A stretch of 64,000 nt of DNA. Origin: Methylococcales bacterium (lineage in GTDB: Bacteria; Pseudomonadota; Gammaproteobacteria; Methylococcales; Methylomonadaceae). Shown in pieces: positions 25,434 to 34,692 of this stretch. The DNA is taken from the NCBI GenBank assembly GCA_026399095.1, contig JAPLRP010000076.1, positions 1 to 64,000 of the forward strand. The letters are read 5' to 3'. Under the pieces are notes generated by a model. It worked only from the letters and a program-made list of their open reading frames with translations, made no database searches and was not told the origin of the DNA. Both the position numbers and the translations under genes were made by a program. Each line of letters begins with the position of its first letter. The stretch's first letter is position 1.

Positions 25434-26648
25434 TCAAGTTCTGTATTCGGCATTAATCTTTACATAATCATAAGAAAGGTCGCAGGTTAAGACTTCTTGA
25501 ACAGCGACTCCACGACCCAATTTAACAGTGACAGTAATTTCTTCTCTATTCATGACTTGCTGTCCCGCTTCTTCGGTGTAATCATCTGCACGCCCACCAT
25601 TTTTGACGATGCACACGTTATCCAAAAATATCTGAACATTTTCCAACACCATGTTTTCAATGCCTGAGCGTCCGACCGCGGCAAGTATTCTTCCCCAATT
25701 AGGATCGCTGGCAAAAAATGCAGTTTTTACGAGCGGTGAATGGGCGATAGTTTTACCAACTCTTACTGCTTCTTCATCATGAAGTGCCTCTTTCACAACA
25801 ATTCGAATTAATTTAGTCGCACCTTCACCGTCTCTAACAATGGCTTCTGCAAGTTGTTTGCAAACAGTCATAATAGCATCAGCAAAAATAAGATAATTAT
25901 CAGTCTCTGCAATTATTTCCGGAGCGGCTGAACAACCACTTGCCATCAATACACAAGCATCATTAGTTGAAGTATCGCCATCAACCGTTATACGATTAAA
26001 TGACTGCTCAACGGCCAAAGCCAAACAATTCTGCAATAGGGCTTGATTGATTCTCGCATCGGTGGCAATAAAACTCAACATTGTGGCCATATTAGGCTGA
26101 ATCATGCCTGCACCTTTAGAAATCCCATTAATAGTAATAGACTCCCCAGCGATAGTAATCAACTTAGAGACACCTTTAGGAAAGGTATCTGTGGTCATAA
26201 TTGCATACGCCGCTTTATCCCAATTATCCAGTGACAGATTATTGATAGCCTTTGGCAAAGCGGTTGTAATTTTATTGACCGGCAATGGTTGTCCAATAAC
26301 GCCTGTGGAAAAAGGTAGTACTTGATTAGAATGACCTCCGGTGACTTTTGCGAGTTCATCACATGACAGCAAAGCATCCTGCATGCCCTGCTCTCCGGTT
26401 CCGGCGTTGGCATTACCCGAATTAATCAATAACCAGCGTGGCTCATGAGCCAGATTAGCTTTTGCAACATGAACAGGGGCTGCACAAAATGCATTTTGGG
26501 TAAAAACGGCTGCACAACTTGAGTTCTCAGCCATTTGTATCACCAAAATATCATCTTTGATGGTTTGCTTAATTCCAGCACAAGTTGTACCTAGCGTTAT
26601 TCCGGCCACCTTAAGCATATTTGGAAAATCGCACTGTCCTACGGCCAT
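25434..26648 (-). CDS. argJ: Bifunctional ornithine acetyltransferase/N-acetylglutamate synthase
   Basis: A 404-residue ArgJ. It recycles the acetyl group of N-acetylornithine onto glutamate in the arginine pathway. The autocleavage site is visible as GISKGAGMIQPNMATMLSF, where the Thr of ATML is the nucleophile freed on splitting into alpha and beta chains. Other hallmarks: LLINSGNANAGTG near the N-terminus, STGVIG, and the C-terminal DPNWGRILAAVGRSG. Full length. It follows the CDF transporter by three bases and precedes the Nudix-ThiE gene, so it is inside an operon of mixed functions. Confidence 0.96.
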   Translation of the reverse strand: MAVGQCDFPNMLKVAGITLGTTCAGIKQTIKDDILVIQMAENSSCAAVFTQNAFCAAPVHVAKANLAHEPRWLLINSGNANAGTGEQGMQDALLSCDELAKVTGGHSNQVLPFSTGVIGQPLPVNKITTALPKAINNLSLDNWDKAAYAIMTTDTFPKGVSKLITIAGESITINGISKGAGMIQPNMATMLSFIATDARINQALLQNCLALAVEQSFNRITVDGDTSTNDACVLMASGCSAAPEIIAETDNYLIFADAIMTVCKQLAEAIVRDGEGATKLIRIVVKEALHDEEAVRVGKTIAHSPLVKTAFFASDPNWGRILAAVGRSGIENMVLENVQIFLDNVCIVKNGGRADDYTEEAGQQVMNREEITVTVKLGRGVAVQEVLTCDLSYDYVKINAEYRT

Positions 26649-26651
26649 TTG

Positions 26652-27806
26652 TTATTCCTCGTCTTGTTTGAAAAACAATATGATATTGTTAATTTTTTGT
26701 ACTTTAAGCGTCATTCGCTTACATTGCTTTCTTAATTTATCTATTAAGACCGGTTGCTCACTGAGAGAAAAAGGCAAAATAAGTTCTACTTCAATTTGTC
26801 CATTTAAATAATGAATTCTAAAATCATCTATTGATACTTTAAATTCTGCTAAATATTTATCTAATAAAACATTAACATCCCGACGCATTAATGGTTTACC
26901 AGTCTCGAACAAAGCCTCATCATCCTCAGGATCAACATGAACCAAAACATCCATAATGTCATCGAAACGGCTAATTAACTCATCTCTGACGGTATCACCT
27001 ATACTGTGTCCTTCAGAAACCGTTATCCGGGGGTCAACAATTATATGGGCATCAATTAATGCATCTTCACCCATTTGTCGGGTTCGCAATAAATGAATAC
27101 CTTCTACACCATCTATACTCATAATGGCTTTTCGGATTTCAGCAACCAGTTTAGGTGGTAATGACGTATCAACAAGCTCTTTAACACTCTCAAGAACCAG
27201 GTTTAACCCAATTTTTGCGACCATTAATGCCACTACAATTGCAGCAATTGCATCTGCCAAGGGATAACCTAATATAACTGCTCCAATGCCGAATAAAACA
27301 ACTATCGAAGAGATGGCATCACTTCGCTGATGCCAGGCATTGGCCAGTAATAATTTAGATCGGGTTTTTCTAGCAATACGCTTTGTGTATTGATATAACC
27401 CTTCATTAATAAAAATTGAAAGCGCAGCAATACCCATACCTATTAAATTTGGCACGGGTAAATGTTCGGGATGAGCCATGCGATTCATCACCGACCAGGT
27501 AATTCCCCCACCAATAACTACCAAGCTGACACCCAATATAACTGTTGCAATCGTTTCAAAACGACGATGTCCATAAGGATGCTCATAATCAGCTTCGCGA
27601 CTGCCTAATTTAACGGCAATAATAACTAAAAGATCGCTTAATAAATCAGATAATGAATGAATTCCGTCAGCAATTAAGGCTGCGGATTGCCCTAATATTC
27701 CAAAACTTATTTTGATTACAGTCTGAAAAACGTTTATCGCCGCTCCAACATAACTAGCCCTGGCTTTTAGCTTACTTATGCTCGCTTTATCGAGGAGTTC
27801 AGTCAT
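26652..27806 (-). CDS. Cation diffusion facilitator (CDF) transporter
   Basis: A 384-residue CDF-family metal/proton antiporter. Six hydrophobic spans in the first 220 residues; the metal-site motifs are ALIADGIHSLSDLLSD (helix 2) and AWHQRSDAISS (helix 5). The EHPYGHRRFETIATV loop is typical of the FieF/Mam subgroup. The cytosolic C-terminal domain (IVDPRITVSEGHSIGDTVRD) is followed by an extra segment of about 85 residues, longer than FieF. Likely exports Fe2+, Zn2+ or Mn2+. Its ATG overlaps the TusA stop (TAATG). Confidence 0.92.
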   Translation of the reverse strand: MTELLDKASISKLKARASYVGAAINVFQTVIKISFGILGQSAALIADGIHSLSDLLSDLLVIIAVKLGSREADYEHPYGHRRFETIATVILGVSLVVIGGGITWSVMNRMAHPEHLPVPNLIGMGIAALSIFINEGLYQYTKRIARKTRSKLLLANAWHQRSDAISSIVVLFGIGAVILGYPLADAIAAIVVALMVAKIGLNLVLESVKELVDTSLPPKLVAEIRKAIMSIDGVEGIHLLRTRQMGEDALIDAHIIVDPRITVSEGHSIGDTVRDELISRFDDIMDVLVHVDPEDDEALFETGKPLMRRDVNVLLDKYLAEFKVSIDDFRIHYLNGQIEVELILPFSLSEQPVLIDKLRKQCKRMTLKVQKINNIILFFKQDEE

Positions 27807-28033
27807 TACAAACCTACTTCAAGAATGATAATATATTCATGGTTTCCTGATTTTGTTTCCAAAACTTTATGGCCATTGATACGACACCACATTGGAATAT
27901 CCTGCATAACACCCGGGTCTGTGCAAATAACCTCCAAATGATCGCCAGTTTTAAGCTGTTTAACTTTATCTTGGGTACGAATGACAGGCAATGGACAGAG
28001 TAAACGCCGCGCATTTAAAGTTTCTTTAATCAT
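27806..28033 (-). CDS. TusA-family sulphur carrier protein
   Basis: A 75-residue protein of the TusA/SirA fold. The CPxP motif is clear (ARRLLCPLPVIRTQDKVKQL, Cys about residue 13), where the Cys carries persulphide. The rest (LKTGDHLEVICTDPGVMQDIPMWC) is typical. It lies just downstream of a PP-loop enzyme on the same strand, so the pair probably moves sulphur to a tRNA or cofactor. Whether it is the cell's main TusA cannot be told here. Confidence 0.92.
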   Translation of the reverse strand: MIKETLNARRLLCPLPVIRTQDKVKQLKTGDHLEVICTDPGVMQDIPMWCRINGHKVLETKSGNHEYIIILEVGL

Positions 28034-28039
28034 AACAAA

Positions 28040-28117
28040 TCAGGTTAAAGGAATTGCAATCATTGGCACCGCTAATAGTAATAAAAATTCGATTGTTAAA
28101 CCTTTTTTCTCACACAT
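28040..28117 (-). CDS. Possible 25-residue hydrophobic peptide
   Basis: A minus-strand frame starts at ATG 28117, overlapping the end of the PP-loop gene by eight bases, and ends six bases before the TusA start. It reads MCEKKGLTIEF followed by LLLLAVPMIAIPLT. It fills almost the whole gap between two coupled genes, which favours translation, and the sequence looks like a single membrane span. No homologue is known to me. Confidence 0.35.
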   Translation of the reverse strand: MCEKKGLTIEFLLLLAVPMIAIPLT

Positions 28118-29153
28118 GCCATTCCTTTAGTACTTCTTTTTCTGATAATGGCTTTACCTGAAGTGTCCGCTCAGAACCATCTTTATCAGTAACGCAAATA
28201 TCTACCTGTTCAGCGTGCCGACCTTGACCGTAACGAGCAACTATTCCGGCTGCAAAATAGACATCCTCAGCTGAAAGCGGACCATCAATCAAAGCTAAAG
28301 GTCCTGTATGGCTTTGACACTGCATACTGATATAATCTTTTTTGTAGCCCTGCAAAAAGCGTCCTTCGCCTTCTTCTCTTGCGATAATGAGTTTAAAATT
28401 GGCTTTCGGCCTGATATGCCGACCTACCTTTAACAACATCACATCATCCAGCTCATAATCTTTACTACCCTGCGCTTTCCATAAATCAACCAATTTTGCA
28501 GAATAATACTTATCAGTCAGAAAACAACAACCACCAGCAGGCTGAGAATAATCATCGATACCGAATCGCTTTGCCATCTCAATTTGCGGCTTACGCGAGC
28601 GCCCGGTTATATCATGCAGCTTTTCCCTATCGACCCAACCCTCAATCTCAGGTAGGGTTGCAGGTAGGTTTTTAGCACACATCGGTCTTATTAATAAATC
28701 ATCAGCTCCCGATTGTTTGGAAACGATAGGCATTTTTGATTTAGTTTGAGACATGGGTCTTTGTCCAATAACTTCACCGGTAATAATAAAGTCAAATTCA
28801 TTTTCGACGATCCATTGCTTGGCTTTATTCACCATGAATATTTTACAATCCAAACAAGGGTTCATGTGTGCTCCATAGCCATGCTTAGGATTAATCAGCA
28901 CTTTTTTATACTCTTCAATCACATCGACTATATGAAGTTTTATACCTAATTGTTCAGCAACCCATAAGGCATTATTTCGATTAGGTTTAACTTTGTCGTG
29001 TTCACGAATAGCATGAGTATGACCTTCTACACAAAAACCTGTAAAAAAATTAATACCTTCTACATGAATACCTTGTTCCATTATTATTTTTGCTGCCAAC
29101 ATTGAGTCCAGACCACCGGAAATCAATGCCACTGCTTTTCTTTGCTTACTCAT
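28110..29153 (-). CDS. PP-loop ATPase, MnmA-like tRNA thiolation family
   Basis: A 347-residue enzyme starting with the PP-loop VALISGGLDSMLAAK that adenylates a substrate before sulphur transfer. Cys pairs (NPCLDCKIF and GGCCFLTDK) could be catalytic. The region from about 215 (VGRHIRPKANFKLIIAREEGE) resembles the NFACT-R-like domain found in this MnmA-related group. It is often annotated as a tRNA 2-thiouridylase, but it is not canonical MnmA, so the target is uncertain. With TusA downstream it fits a sulphur-relay pair. Confidence 0.85.
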   Translation of the reverse strand: MSKQRKAVALISGGLDSMLAAKIIMEQGIHVEGINFFTGFCVEGHTHAIREHDKVKPNRNNALWVAEQLGIKLHIVDVIEEYKKVLINPKHGYGAHMNPCLDCKIFMVNKAKQWIVENEFDFIITGEVIGQRPMSQTKSKMPIVSKQSGADDLLIRPMCAKNLPATLPEIEGWVDREKLHDITGRSRKPQIEMAKRFGIDDYSQPAGGCCFLTDKYYSAKLVDLWKAQGSKDYELDDVMLLKVGRHIRPKANFKLIIAREEGEGRFLQGYKKDYISMQCQSHTGPLALIDGPLSAEDVYFAAGIVARYGQGRHAEQVDICVTDKDGSERTLQVKPLSEKEVLKEWHV

Positions 29154-29240
29154 AACACCTTTGTGTTTTAAAAATCAGGAATGTATTTAATTTTAGATAT
29201 AACCAAACTAAGTGGCTACCCAGTTATTGGATGAAAAAAA

Positions 29241-30506
29241 TCAAATGAACTGTTCCAGCATTTTATAGATTCTAGTCATTGCGCCCTGATTAATCTGAAC
29301 AAATGCTTTACCCTTTTCGGCTAATGCATTTCTAAAATTTGGTTGTTCATATAACGCAAGTATTGAATCAATAACGTCCTGTTTATTTTGACACTGAATG
29401 GCTGCATTATCGCTTAACACTCTGCGAGCTATTTCCTTAAAGTTTGCCATATAAGGGCCAAACATTACCGGAAGACCCACTGCGGCAGCCTCCAATATAT
29501 TATGCCCACCGGTAGGCACCATACTGCCACCGACAAAGGCAACATCTGATGCGGCGTAGAGCGCTTTTAACTCACCCATGGTATCAACCAAATAAACATC
29601 TGTTTGTTTGCAAACTGCTTCACTTGCCGTGCGTGAAACTACAGTATATTGAAGCTTTTCACACAGCTTTCTAACCTCAGCAAAGCGCTCTGGATGCCTT
29701 GGAACTAGGACTAATAATAATTGAGGGATTTTTTGTTTTATTTGTTTATAGATTTCAAGAAAGATTATTTCTTCATCTTTGTGAGTACTGGCTATCAACC
29801 ATACAAACCGACCCTCAAATAAATTTGTTTTTATCTGTAATCCCTGCGCAATGATTGATTGAGGAATTTGAACATCAAATTTTATATTACCCAACGTTTT
29901 TAGTTTCTCACTATTAGCGCCAATAGCCAAAAAACGATTTGTATCTTCTTGAGTTTGAGTCGCTATACCGTATATATTTCCTAACGCCGGATGAACCAAT
30001 GAAGGAATTTTTTGATAACCCAGTGATGACTTTTCAGATAACCTGGCATTAATTATATATAAAGGAATTTTGTTTTTTCCGCAGCAAGAATATAGATTAG
30101 GCCATATTTCTGTTTCTATAATGACAGCAAGCTTGGGCTTAAAACAGTGCATAAAGCGATTGACTGCACCCGGAATATCATACGGTAGATAAACATGAGT
30201 AACGGTTTCCAACATTACCGCATTAACTCGGGCAGATCCGGTAGGTGTAGTGGTGGTAATTAATAGTTTTGCGTCAGTATGATGCTTTTGTATGTGTCGA
30301 AGAAGAGGAAATAAAGCCTCTGCCTCACCAACGGAGACAGCATGAAACCAGATAACACCTTCAGGAAATGATTTGGCTTTATTATAAAAACCTAAACGTT
30401 CTCGCCAACGATGTCGATAAGCAGGTGCTTTAATACTGCGCCAAAGCAAGCGCGAAAGTATAAAAGGTATTAACAGATAAAAAATAGAGGAATAAATAAC
30501 TCGCAT
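29241..30506 (-). CDS. waaA: Kdo transferase
   Basis: About 421 residues from ATG 30506; an earlier TTG (30521) is possible. WaaA adds Kdo sugars to lipid IVA at the cytoplasmic face of the inner membrane. Visible: an N-terminal anchor (IYSSIFYLLIPFILSRLLW), WFHAVSVGEAEAL, TTTTPTGSARV, a donor-site region IETEIWPNL, and the C-terminal MGELKALYAASDVAFVGGS plus GGHNILEAAAVGLPV. Full length. It lies apart from the ribosomal operon, 61 bases downstream of rplI on the same strand. Confidence 0.95.
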   Translation of the reverse strand: MRVIYSSIFYLLIPFILSRLLWRSIKAPAYRHRWRERLGFYNKAKSFPEGVIWFHAVSVGEAEALFPLLRHIQKHHTDAKLLITTTTPTGSARVNAVMLETVTHVYLPYDIPGAVNRFMHCFKPKLAVIIETEIWPNLYSCCGKNKIPLYIINARLSEKSSLGYQKIPSLVHPALGNIYGIATQTQEDTNRFLAIGANSEKLKTLGNIKFDVQIPQSIIAQGLQIKTNLFEGRFVWLIASTHKDEEIIFLEIYKQIKQKIPQLLLVLVPRHPERFAEVRKLCEKLQYTVVSRTASEAVCKQTDVYLVDTMGELKALYAASDVAFVGGSMVPTGGHNILEAAAVGLPVMFGPYMANFKEIARRVLSDNAAIQCQNKQDVIDSILALYEQPNFRNALAEKGKAFVQINQGAMTRIYKMLEQFI

Positions 30507-30582
30507 AGTATAAAGTCGCAAGGTAAAAAGAGTAAGGTTTAAAAAGTTAACGCTTACTCCCTTCGCCTTGCGCTTTTATAAA

Positions 30583-31032
30583 TTATGCTTCAGCAGCAAC
30601 TTTTATAGTCAATTTTACTATAACATCAGAATGTAAATTGATGTCGATGGCGTATTCACCAATATGGCGAATTGTTCCATGCGGTAAACGAATCTGATGT
30701 TTTTCAATTGCAATACCTGCTGCTGTAATTGCTTCAGCAATATTATGGGTACCAATTGAACCAAACAGTCTACCTTCATCACCCGCTTTATGAGTAATTT
30801 CAATCTGTAATTTGCCAAGTTCGACGCCCAACTTTTGAGCAGCACTCAATTTCTCATGAGCTGCTTTTTCAAGTTCGGCACGACGTGCTTCAAATTCAGC
30901 AATTTTAGTAGCCGTTGCAGGAACTGCTTTACCTTGTGGAACAAGATAGTTTCTTCCGTAACCAGACTTAATGATGACTTTGTCACCCAAGTTACCCAAA
31001 TTTGCTATCTTTTCAAGAAGAATGACTTCCAT
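30583..31032 (-). CDS. rplI: 50S ribosomal protein L9
   Basis: A 149-residue L9 with the conserved start MEVILLEKIANLGNLGDKV then IKSGYGRNYLVPQGKAVPAT, the long central helix, and the C-terminal domain ending VIVKLTIKV. It binds 23S rRNA domain V near the L1 stalk. Last gene of the rpsF operon. Ribosome site AGGATTAAAAG precedes it. Confidence 0.98.
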   Translation of the reverse strand: MEVILLEKIANLGNLGDKVIIKSGYGRNYLVPQGKAVPATATKIAEFEARRAELEKAAHEKLSAAQKLGVELGKLQIEITHKAGDEGRLFGSIGTHNIAEAITAAGIAIEKHQIRLPHGTIRHIGEYAIDINLHSDVIVKLTIKVAAEA

Positions 31033-31068
31033 CTTTTAATCCTCACCTTTCGGTTTTTGACCGATTAT

Positions 31069-31971
31069 TTATACGCCATCAGGCGTCTGTTGATTCGATT
31101 TTTTGTTTCGTAAATTAAGCCACGGATCACTCAAGCCAATAATAGCTACAAGTAACATCGAATGGGGTATCAAAAACAAGGTTATATAAAGCATGGGTAC
31201 CATATAACGGCCTAGTTTCATTCCAGAGAATACAGTATGAAATACTGCAGTACCGGTCACTGTGAATAAAACAAAAAGCAAGATACTGATGTTCCATGTT
31301 ATTTCAGAGATTAATCCAGAGCTAGCCAAGGCAATAGCTACAACCACAACACTGCCAATTGACAATCTTGGCTTGGTAACCAATGACAAAAACTCTTGCT
31401 TAAAACCACCCGGATTATAAAGGTTTGCCTGCCACCATCGACCCAAAAACAAGCCGAAAAGTAAGCCAAATACCGATCCAGCTGCAACAACCCCAGTCAT
31501 ATAATGCACTAGGATATCAAGGGTTGGCTGGATCTCTGCAACAGGTGCGTCTGCTGGAATCATTTGCGAAAGAACTGCTTTCCACATTGCGGCAGGATCT
31601 GCAGCAAAAATATAGAAAACAACAACGCCAATTATCCCAAGTAGTATAGCAATTTCAACTGCGAGAGATAAATGTTGCCCTTCTCTTAACACAATTGAAA
31701 TCAACCAGACTGGCAACCACAAAACCATTACATAAAGTAAGGCAAACTGGTAATTACCTGTAACAAGAAACCCTAATATTCCGGCTGCCAAACTGGAACA
31801 AACTAAAACATATAATCCTTCAAAACCACCACGCCTTAAGGTAACAAGAGCAACGGTAGCTGAACTTACGACACTTACAGGGGGCATCATTAGAGACAAT
31901 AATGCGAGAGATGAAGCCACTATCATGGCTTGCATTCTCCCCCGCATAATGTATGTCGCTAAAAAATTCAT
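31069..31971 (-). CDS. DUF2232-type membrane protein of the rpsF operon
   Basis: I take ATG 31971 (MNFLATYIMRGRMQAM), directly after GGAGGGG; the frame continues upstream across rpsR but without a start site of this quality. The 300-residue protein has about eight hydrophobic spans. Many gammaproteobacteria carry a DUF2232/YybS-like membrane protein of unknown function between rpsR and rplI, and position plus topology match. Confidence 0.88.
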   Translation of the reverse strand: MNFLATYIMRGRMQAMIVASSLALLSLMMPPVSVVSSATVALVTLRRGGFEGLYVLVCSSLAAGILGFLVTGNYQFALLYVMVLWLPVWLISIVLREGQHLSLAVEIAILLGIIGVVVFYIFAADPAAMWKAVLSQMIPADAPVAEIQPTLDILVHYMTGVVAAGSVFGLLFGLFLGRWWQANLYNPGGFKQEFLSLVTKPRLSIGSVVVVAIALASSGLISEITWNISILLFVLFTVTGTAVFHTVFSGMKLGRYMVPMLYITLFLIPHSMLLVAIIGLSDPWLNLRNKKSNQQTPDGV

Positions 31972-31987
31972 AGCCCCTCCGCCTATG

Positions 31988-32215
31988 TTATTTGTGTGCG
32001 TCGCAGAAAGGTAGTAATGCAACAAAACGTGCCCGTTTAATTGCAACACATAACTGTCTTTGATACTTGGCACTGGTTCCTGTGATTCGGCTAGGAACAA
32101 TTTTGCCAGTTTCAGTAATATAATCACTTAATAAGTCCAGATCTTTATAGTCGATCTGTGTGCCGCTTTCTGAACTAAATCGGCAGAATTTTTTGCGTCT
32201 AATGTTACGTGCCAT
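31988..32215 (-). CDS. rpsR: 30S ribosomal protein S18
   Basis: A 75-residue S18 with the conserved [40 protein letters not shown] and [20 protein letters not shown]. It pairs with S6 on 16S rRNA. It starts 32 bases after the rpsF stop. Translation of the pair may be controlled by the structured rpsF leader. Confidence 0.98.
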   Translation of the reverse strand: MARNIRRKKFCRFSSESGTQIDYKDLDLLSDYITETGKIVPSRITGTSAKYQRQLCVAIKRARFVALLPFCDAHK

Positions 32216-32247
32216 AATAATTTCCGTAAATCCAATAAGTTAAAGTG

Positions 32248-32709
32248 TTATTCAGCAACGATTTCGTCAGCATCAAAATCGACATCGTCTAATTCAAGAT
32301 CGTCATCAATATCACCTGTTGCCGGTACTACAACCGCTTCTCTTGCTGCCGCATCTTTAGCTCTGGATTCAGCTGCTTTATTTTCTTCTGCTGTTGAAGT
32401 AGCAATGATAGAGGGTTCAGTGATTGCCACTTTTTGCAATAAAGTCATACTACGCAAAATTGCATCATTGAAACGAAAACCACTTTCTAATTCTTCTAAT
32501 GTAGCCTGGTCACACTCAACATTCATTAACACATAATGTGCTTTATGAATTTTTCTAATTGGATAAGCCAAGTGCCTACGACCCCAGTCTTCCAAACGGT
32601 GAATAGTTCCTGAGGCTGCTTCAATGGTTGATTTGTAGCGTTCAATCATTGCTGGAACCTGTGCAGTTTGGTCCGGATGGACTAAAAAGACAATTTCATA
32701 ATGTCGCAT
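32248..32709 (-). CDS. rpsF: 30S ribosomal protein S6
   Basis: A 153-residue S6 starting [20 protein letters not shown]. The core domain ends near residue 100 ([15 protein letters not shown]) and is followed by about 50 residues of acidic, alanine-rich tail ([17 protein letters not shown]), longer than in E. coli. First gene of the rpsF-rpsR-DUF2232-rplI operon. AAGGA lies just before the start, at the 3' foot of a stem in the leader. Confidence 0.97.
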   Translation of the reverse strand: MRHYEIVFLVHPDQTAQVPAMIERYKSTIEAASGTIHRLEDWGRRHLAYPIRKIHKAHYVLMNVECDQATLEELESGFRFNDAILRSMTLLQKVAITEPSIIATSTAEENKAAESRAKDAAAREAVVVPATGDIDDDLELDDVDFDADEIVAE

Positions 32710-32718
32710 TATTTTTCC

Positions 32719-32793
32719 TTTCGGTTAAGCCTCCCTTCTCTGTCTTAAAAAGAAGGTAAAGCAAGGAGGAGCGATATGCCCCGTAGAACCGAA
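32719..32793 (-). promoter_or_regulatory. Structured rpsF leader, candidate S6:S18 autoregulatory RNA
   Basis: In the mRNA sense TTCGGTT (32793-32787) pairs with AACCGAA (32726-32720). Inside this, CCTCC (32769-32765) pairs with GGAGG (32734-32730) and CCTTCT (32756-32751) pairs with AGAAGG (32739-32734). The nested stems end just before the rpsF ribosome site. A leader bound by S6:S18 is known in many bacteria; that this is such a motif is inferred from place and structure, not from a motif match. Confidence 0.45.
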
Positions 32794-32880
32794 CATTATA
32801 AAGGTTTTTTTAGTTATTGGAAAACACTATTATCTAAACATGCAAACCAAGCTACTCATTACGAAGATTAAAAAACAAAA

Positions 32881-33609
32881 TCACATATAAATTGAAGTCA
32901 TGCGACGCCAGTAATGCCCACTATGAGCCCTACTATCCCAAATAGCAAACTGATGATCTATATTTTTTTGCCGCAATATAAAACTCAATTGTTCATTATT
33001 TTGCAAAAACGGATCATCTCTACCAATAACAAACGTTATGTCCATTTCCCTTAGCTTGCTTAAGCGCCAAGAGCAGTCAAGATTAGGCAAAAAATGGCTA
33101 GGGGTATGAAAATAGATATTCTCATTGTAAAACCCATCAAATAAATCGTTAAAAAACTCTACATTTAAAGTGAGATCATATCTACCCGAAAATGCCACCA
33201 ATTTTTTAAACAAATGAGGATAACGAAATGCAATATTTGCGGCATGAAAAGCACCCAAGCTTAATCCATGAGAAATAACACATTCATGTGTATTAATGCG
33301 ATTCATTAAGGGCAATACTTCGTTCAAAATATATTCTTCATATTCAATATGTCGCTGGATACGCCCCGATGGGTGCACCCATCCACAATAGAGGCTCTCA
33401 ATATCAATACCGTCTACACAAAAAAGCTGCAAATAGCCTTGTTCAATTTTGTGACTTAATGTCGCGACTAATCCTAATTTCTCATACTCGTAAAATCGCC
33501 CAAAACGCGAAGGGAAAACCAATACTTTTGCCCCCGCATGTCCAAAAACCAGCAACTCCATATCGCGCTGTAATCGATCACTCCACCATTTGTGATATTC
33601 GCGATTCAT
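32881..33609 (-). CDS. Alpha/beta-hydrolase esterase
   Basis: A 242-residue cytoplasmic esterase-D-like hydrolase. The nucleophile elbow is SHGLSLGAFHAANIAFRYP (Ser in GLSLG, about residue 114); the likely Asp is in FVIGRDDPF and the His in RAHSGHYW. The N-terminal half fits the esterase superfamily used on polyester or acyl substrates. It is last in a minus-strand run after a second hydrolase and the ornithine-lipid genes, so lipid or acyl cleavage is plausible but unproven. Substrate unknown. Confidence 0.8.
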   Translation of the reverse strand: MNREYHKWWSDRLQRDMELLVFGHAGAKVLVFPSRFGRFYEYEKLGLVATLSHKIEQGYLQLFCVDGIDIESLYCGWVHPSGRIQRHIEYEEYILNEVLPLMNRINTHECVISHGLSLGAFHAANIAFRYPHLFKKLVAFSGRYDLTLNVEFFNDLFDGFYNENIYFHTPSHFLPNLDCSWRLSKLREMDITFVIGRDDPFLQNNEQLSFILRQKNIDHQFAIWDSRAHSGHYWRRMTSIYM

Positions 33610-33638
33610 TTAAATTTCCTGCCTTTAAATCAGTAAAA

Positions 33639-34622
33639 CTATTCGCTAATTGATCTAAAAAAAACATCAAGCTGAATCATTAATTCATTATCTTGCTGCG
33701 CTTGATTTAAGTAATCGTGATGACCGGCATCTAGAATGAACAGTTGTTTTTCACTAGCTATTGCATTGTATATTGCAAACTGCCCGGGCGGTGCGACGCA
33801 GGGGTCAAATTTTGCACAAGCACAATGCATGGGCATGTCAATATGTTTGGCAGCCAAGGCTGCGTCATAATAGCGCAACACTTTAAGGGCCTGCTTTTTA
33901 TGTGTCAGATAATATTGTTGAACACTTTTTGCACTACCGTTGCTGGCAAGCTGTAAACGTAAGAGATAATGCCCAAAAGTCGGTACATTTAGATGGCCTT
34001 TGCTAATACGCGATTCCCAAGCCAATGCCAAAGCACCTATACCACCACCAAAACTAATACCCATATAACCCAAGTGTCCAGCAAGACCGGGAAACAATGA
34101 CAACATCGCACTGACTGCAAGCCATATATCCTCGACACAACCACCCAAGATATAACGCTCTTTTTGATTTATATCATGAAGAACATGCCAGCAAGGTTCT
34201 GCTGAAATACCCGGTTGAGCACTAAGAGCCAAACCACGAAAACATAAAAATAATAACGCCGCGTCTTTAAAGGGAAAATGATAATCAGGCTCGTCACCCC
34301 CCCCATAACCATGCCCAATAACGAAGCCACGCTTAATGACACCGGACTTTGGCAACAACAACCAACCCCGAATAGGGAAGTTATCAGTTGATGAATAAGC
34401 TATCTCAAATACCCGCCAGCCTAACTTATCTTCAGTAACTAGCCGAGTGCTCGGCTTTGCATCAACGGCCAATGCTTTTTGATAACGATTAATCCAAAAA
34501 TCTTCAAAATCCTTCGGCTCTTTTGGTGTCTTTACAGCAAGCAATTGATTAAGCGTATAACCAAACGTTGGATCAAAATTATAATTGGTAGCATCTATGA
34601 CGCCTTCATGATTGCTTGTCAT
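33639..34622 (-). CDS. Acetyl xylan esterase-like alpha/beta hydrolase
   Basis: A 327-residue protein resembling the AXE1/cephalosporin-C deacetylase family: the N-terminal region (PKEPKDFEDFWINRYQKAL), the PIRGWLLLPKSG strand, the oxyanion region VIGHGYGGG, and the nucleophile in YMGISFGGGIGALALAW. The C-terminal His is in DAGHHDYLNQ. No signal peptide. It removes acyl groups from a substrate I cannot name. It ends 29 bases before the second esterase, and olsA ends 70 bases upstream, so olsB-olsA-hydrolase-esterase may be one unit. Confidence 0.8.
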   Translation of the reverse strand: MTSNHEGVIDATNYNFDPTFGYTLNQLLAVKTPKEPKDFEDFWINRYQKALAVDAKPSTRLVTEDKLGWRVFEIAYSSTDNFPIRGWLLLPKSGVIKRGFVIGHGYGGGDEPDYHFPFKDAALLFLCFRGLALSAQPGISAEPCWHVLHDINQKERYILGGCVEDIWLAVSAMLSLFPGLAGHLGYMGISFGGGIGALALAWESRISKGHLNVPTFGHYLLRLQLASNGSAKSVQQYYLTHKKQALKVLRYYDAALAAKHIDMPMHCACAKFDPCVAPPGQFAIYNAIASEKQLFILDAGHHDYLNQAQQDNELMIQLDVFFRSISE

Positions 34623-34692
34623 TATCAGTATTTAAAATAAAAAAACTGCTTGTAACACGAAACCAATTATTGAAAGCACCTAAAATTAAATA

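Noticed and set aside
31972-32127. N-terminal extension of the DUF2232 protein
   Set aside because: It overlaps rpsR in another frame; the strong GGAGGGG site supports the start at 31971.
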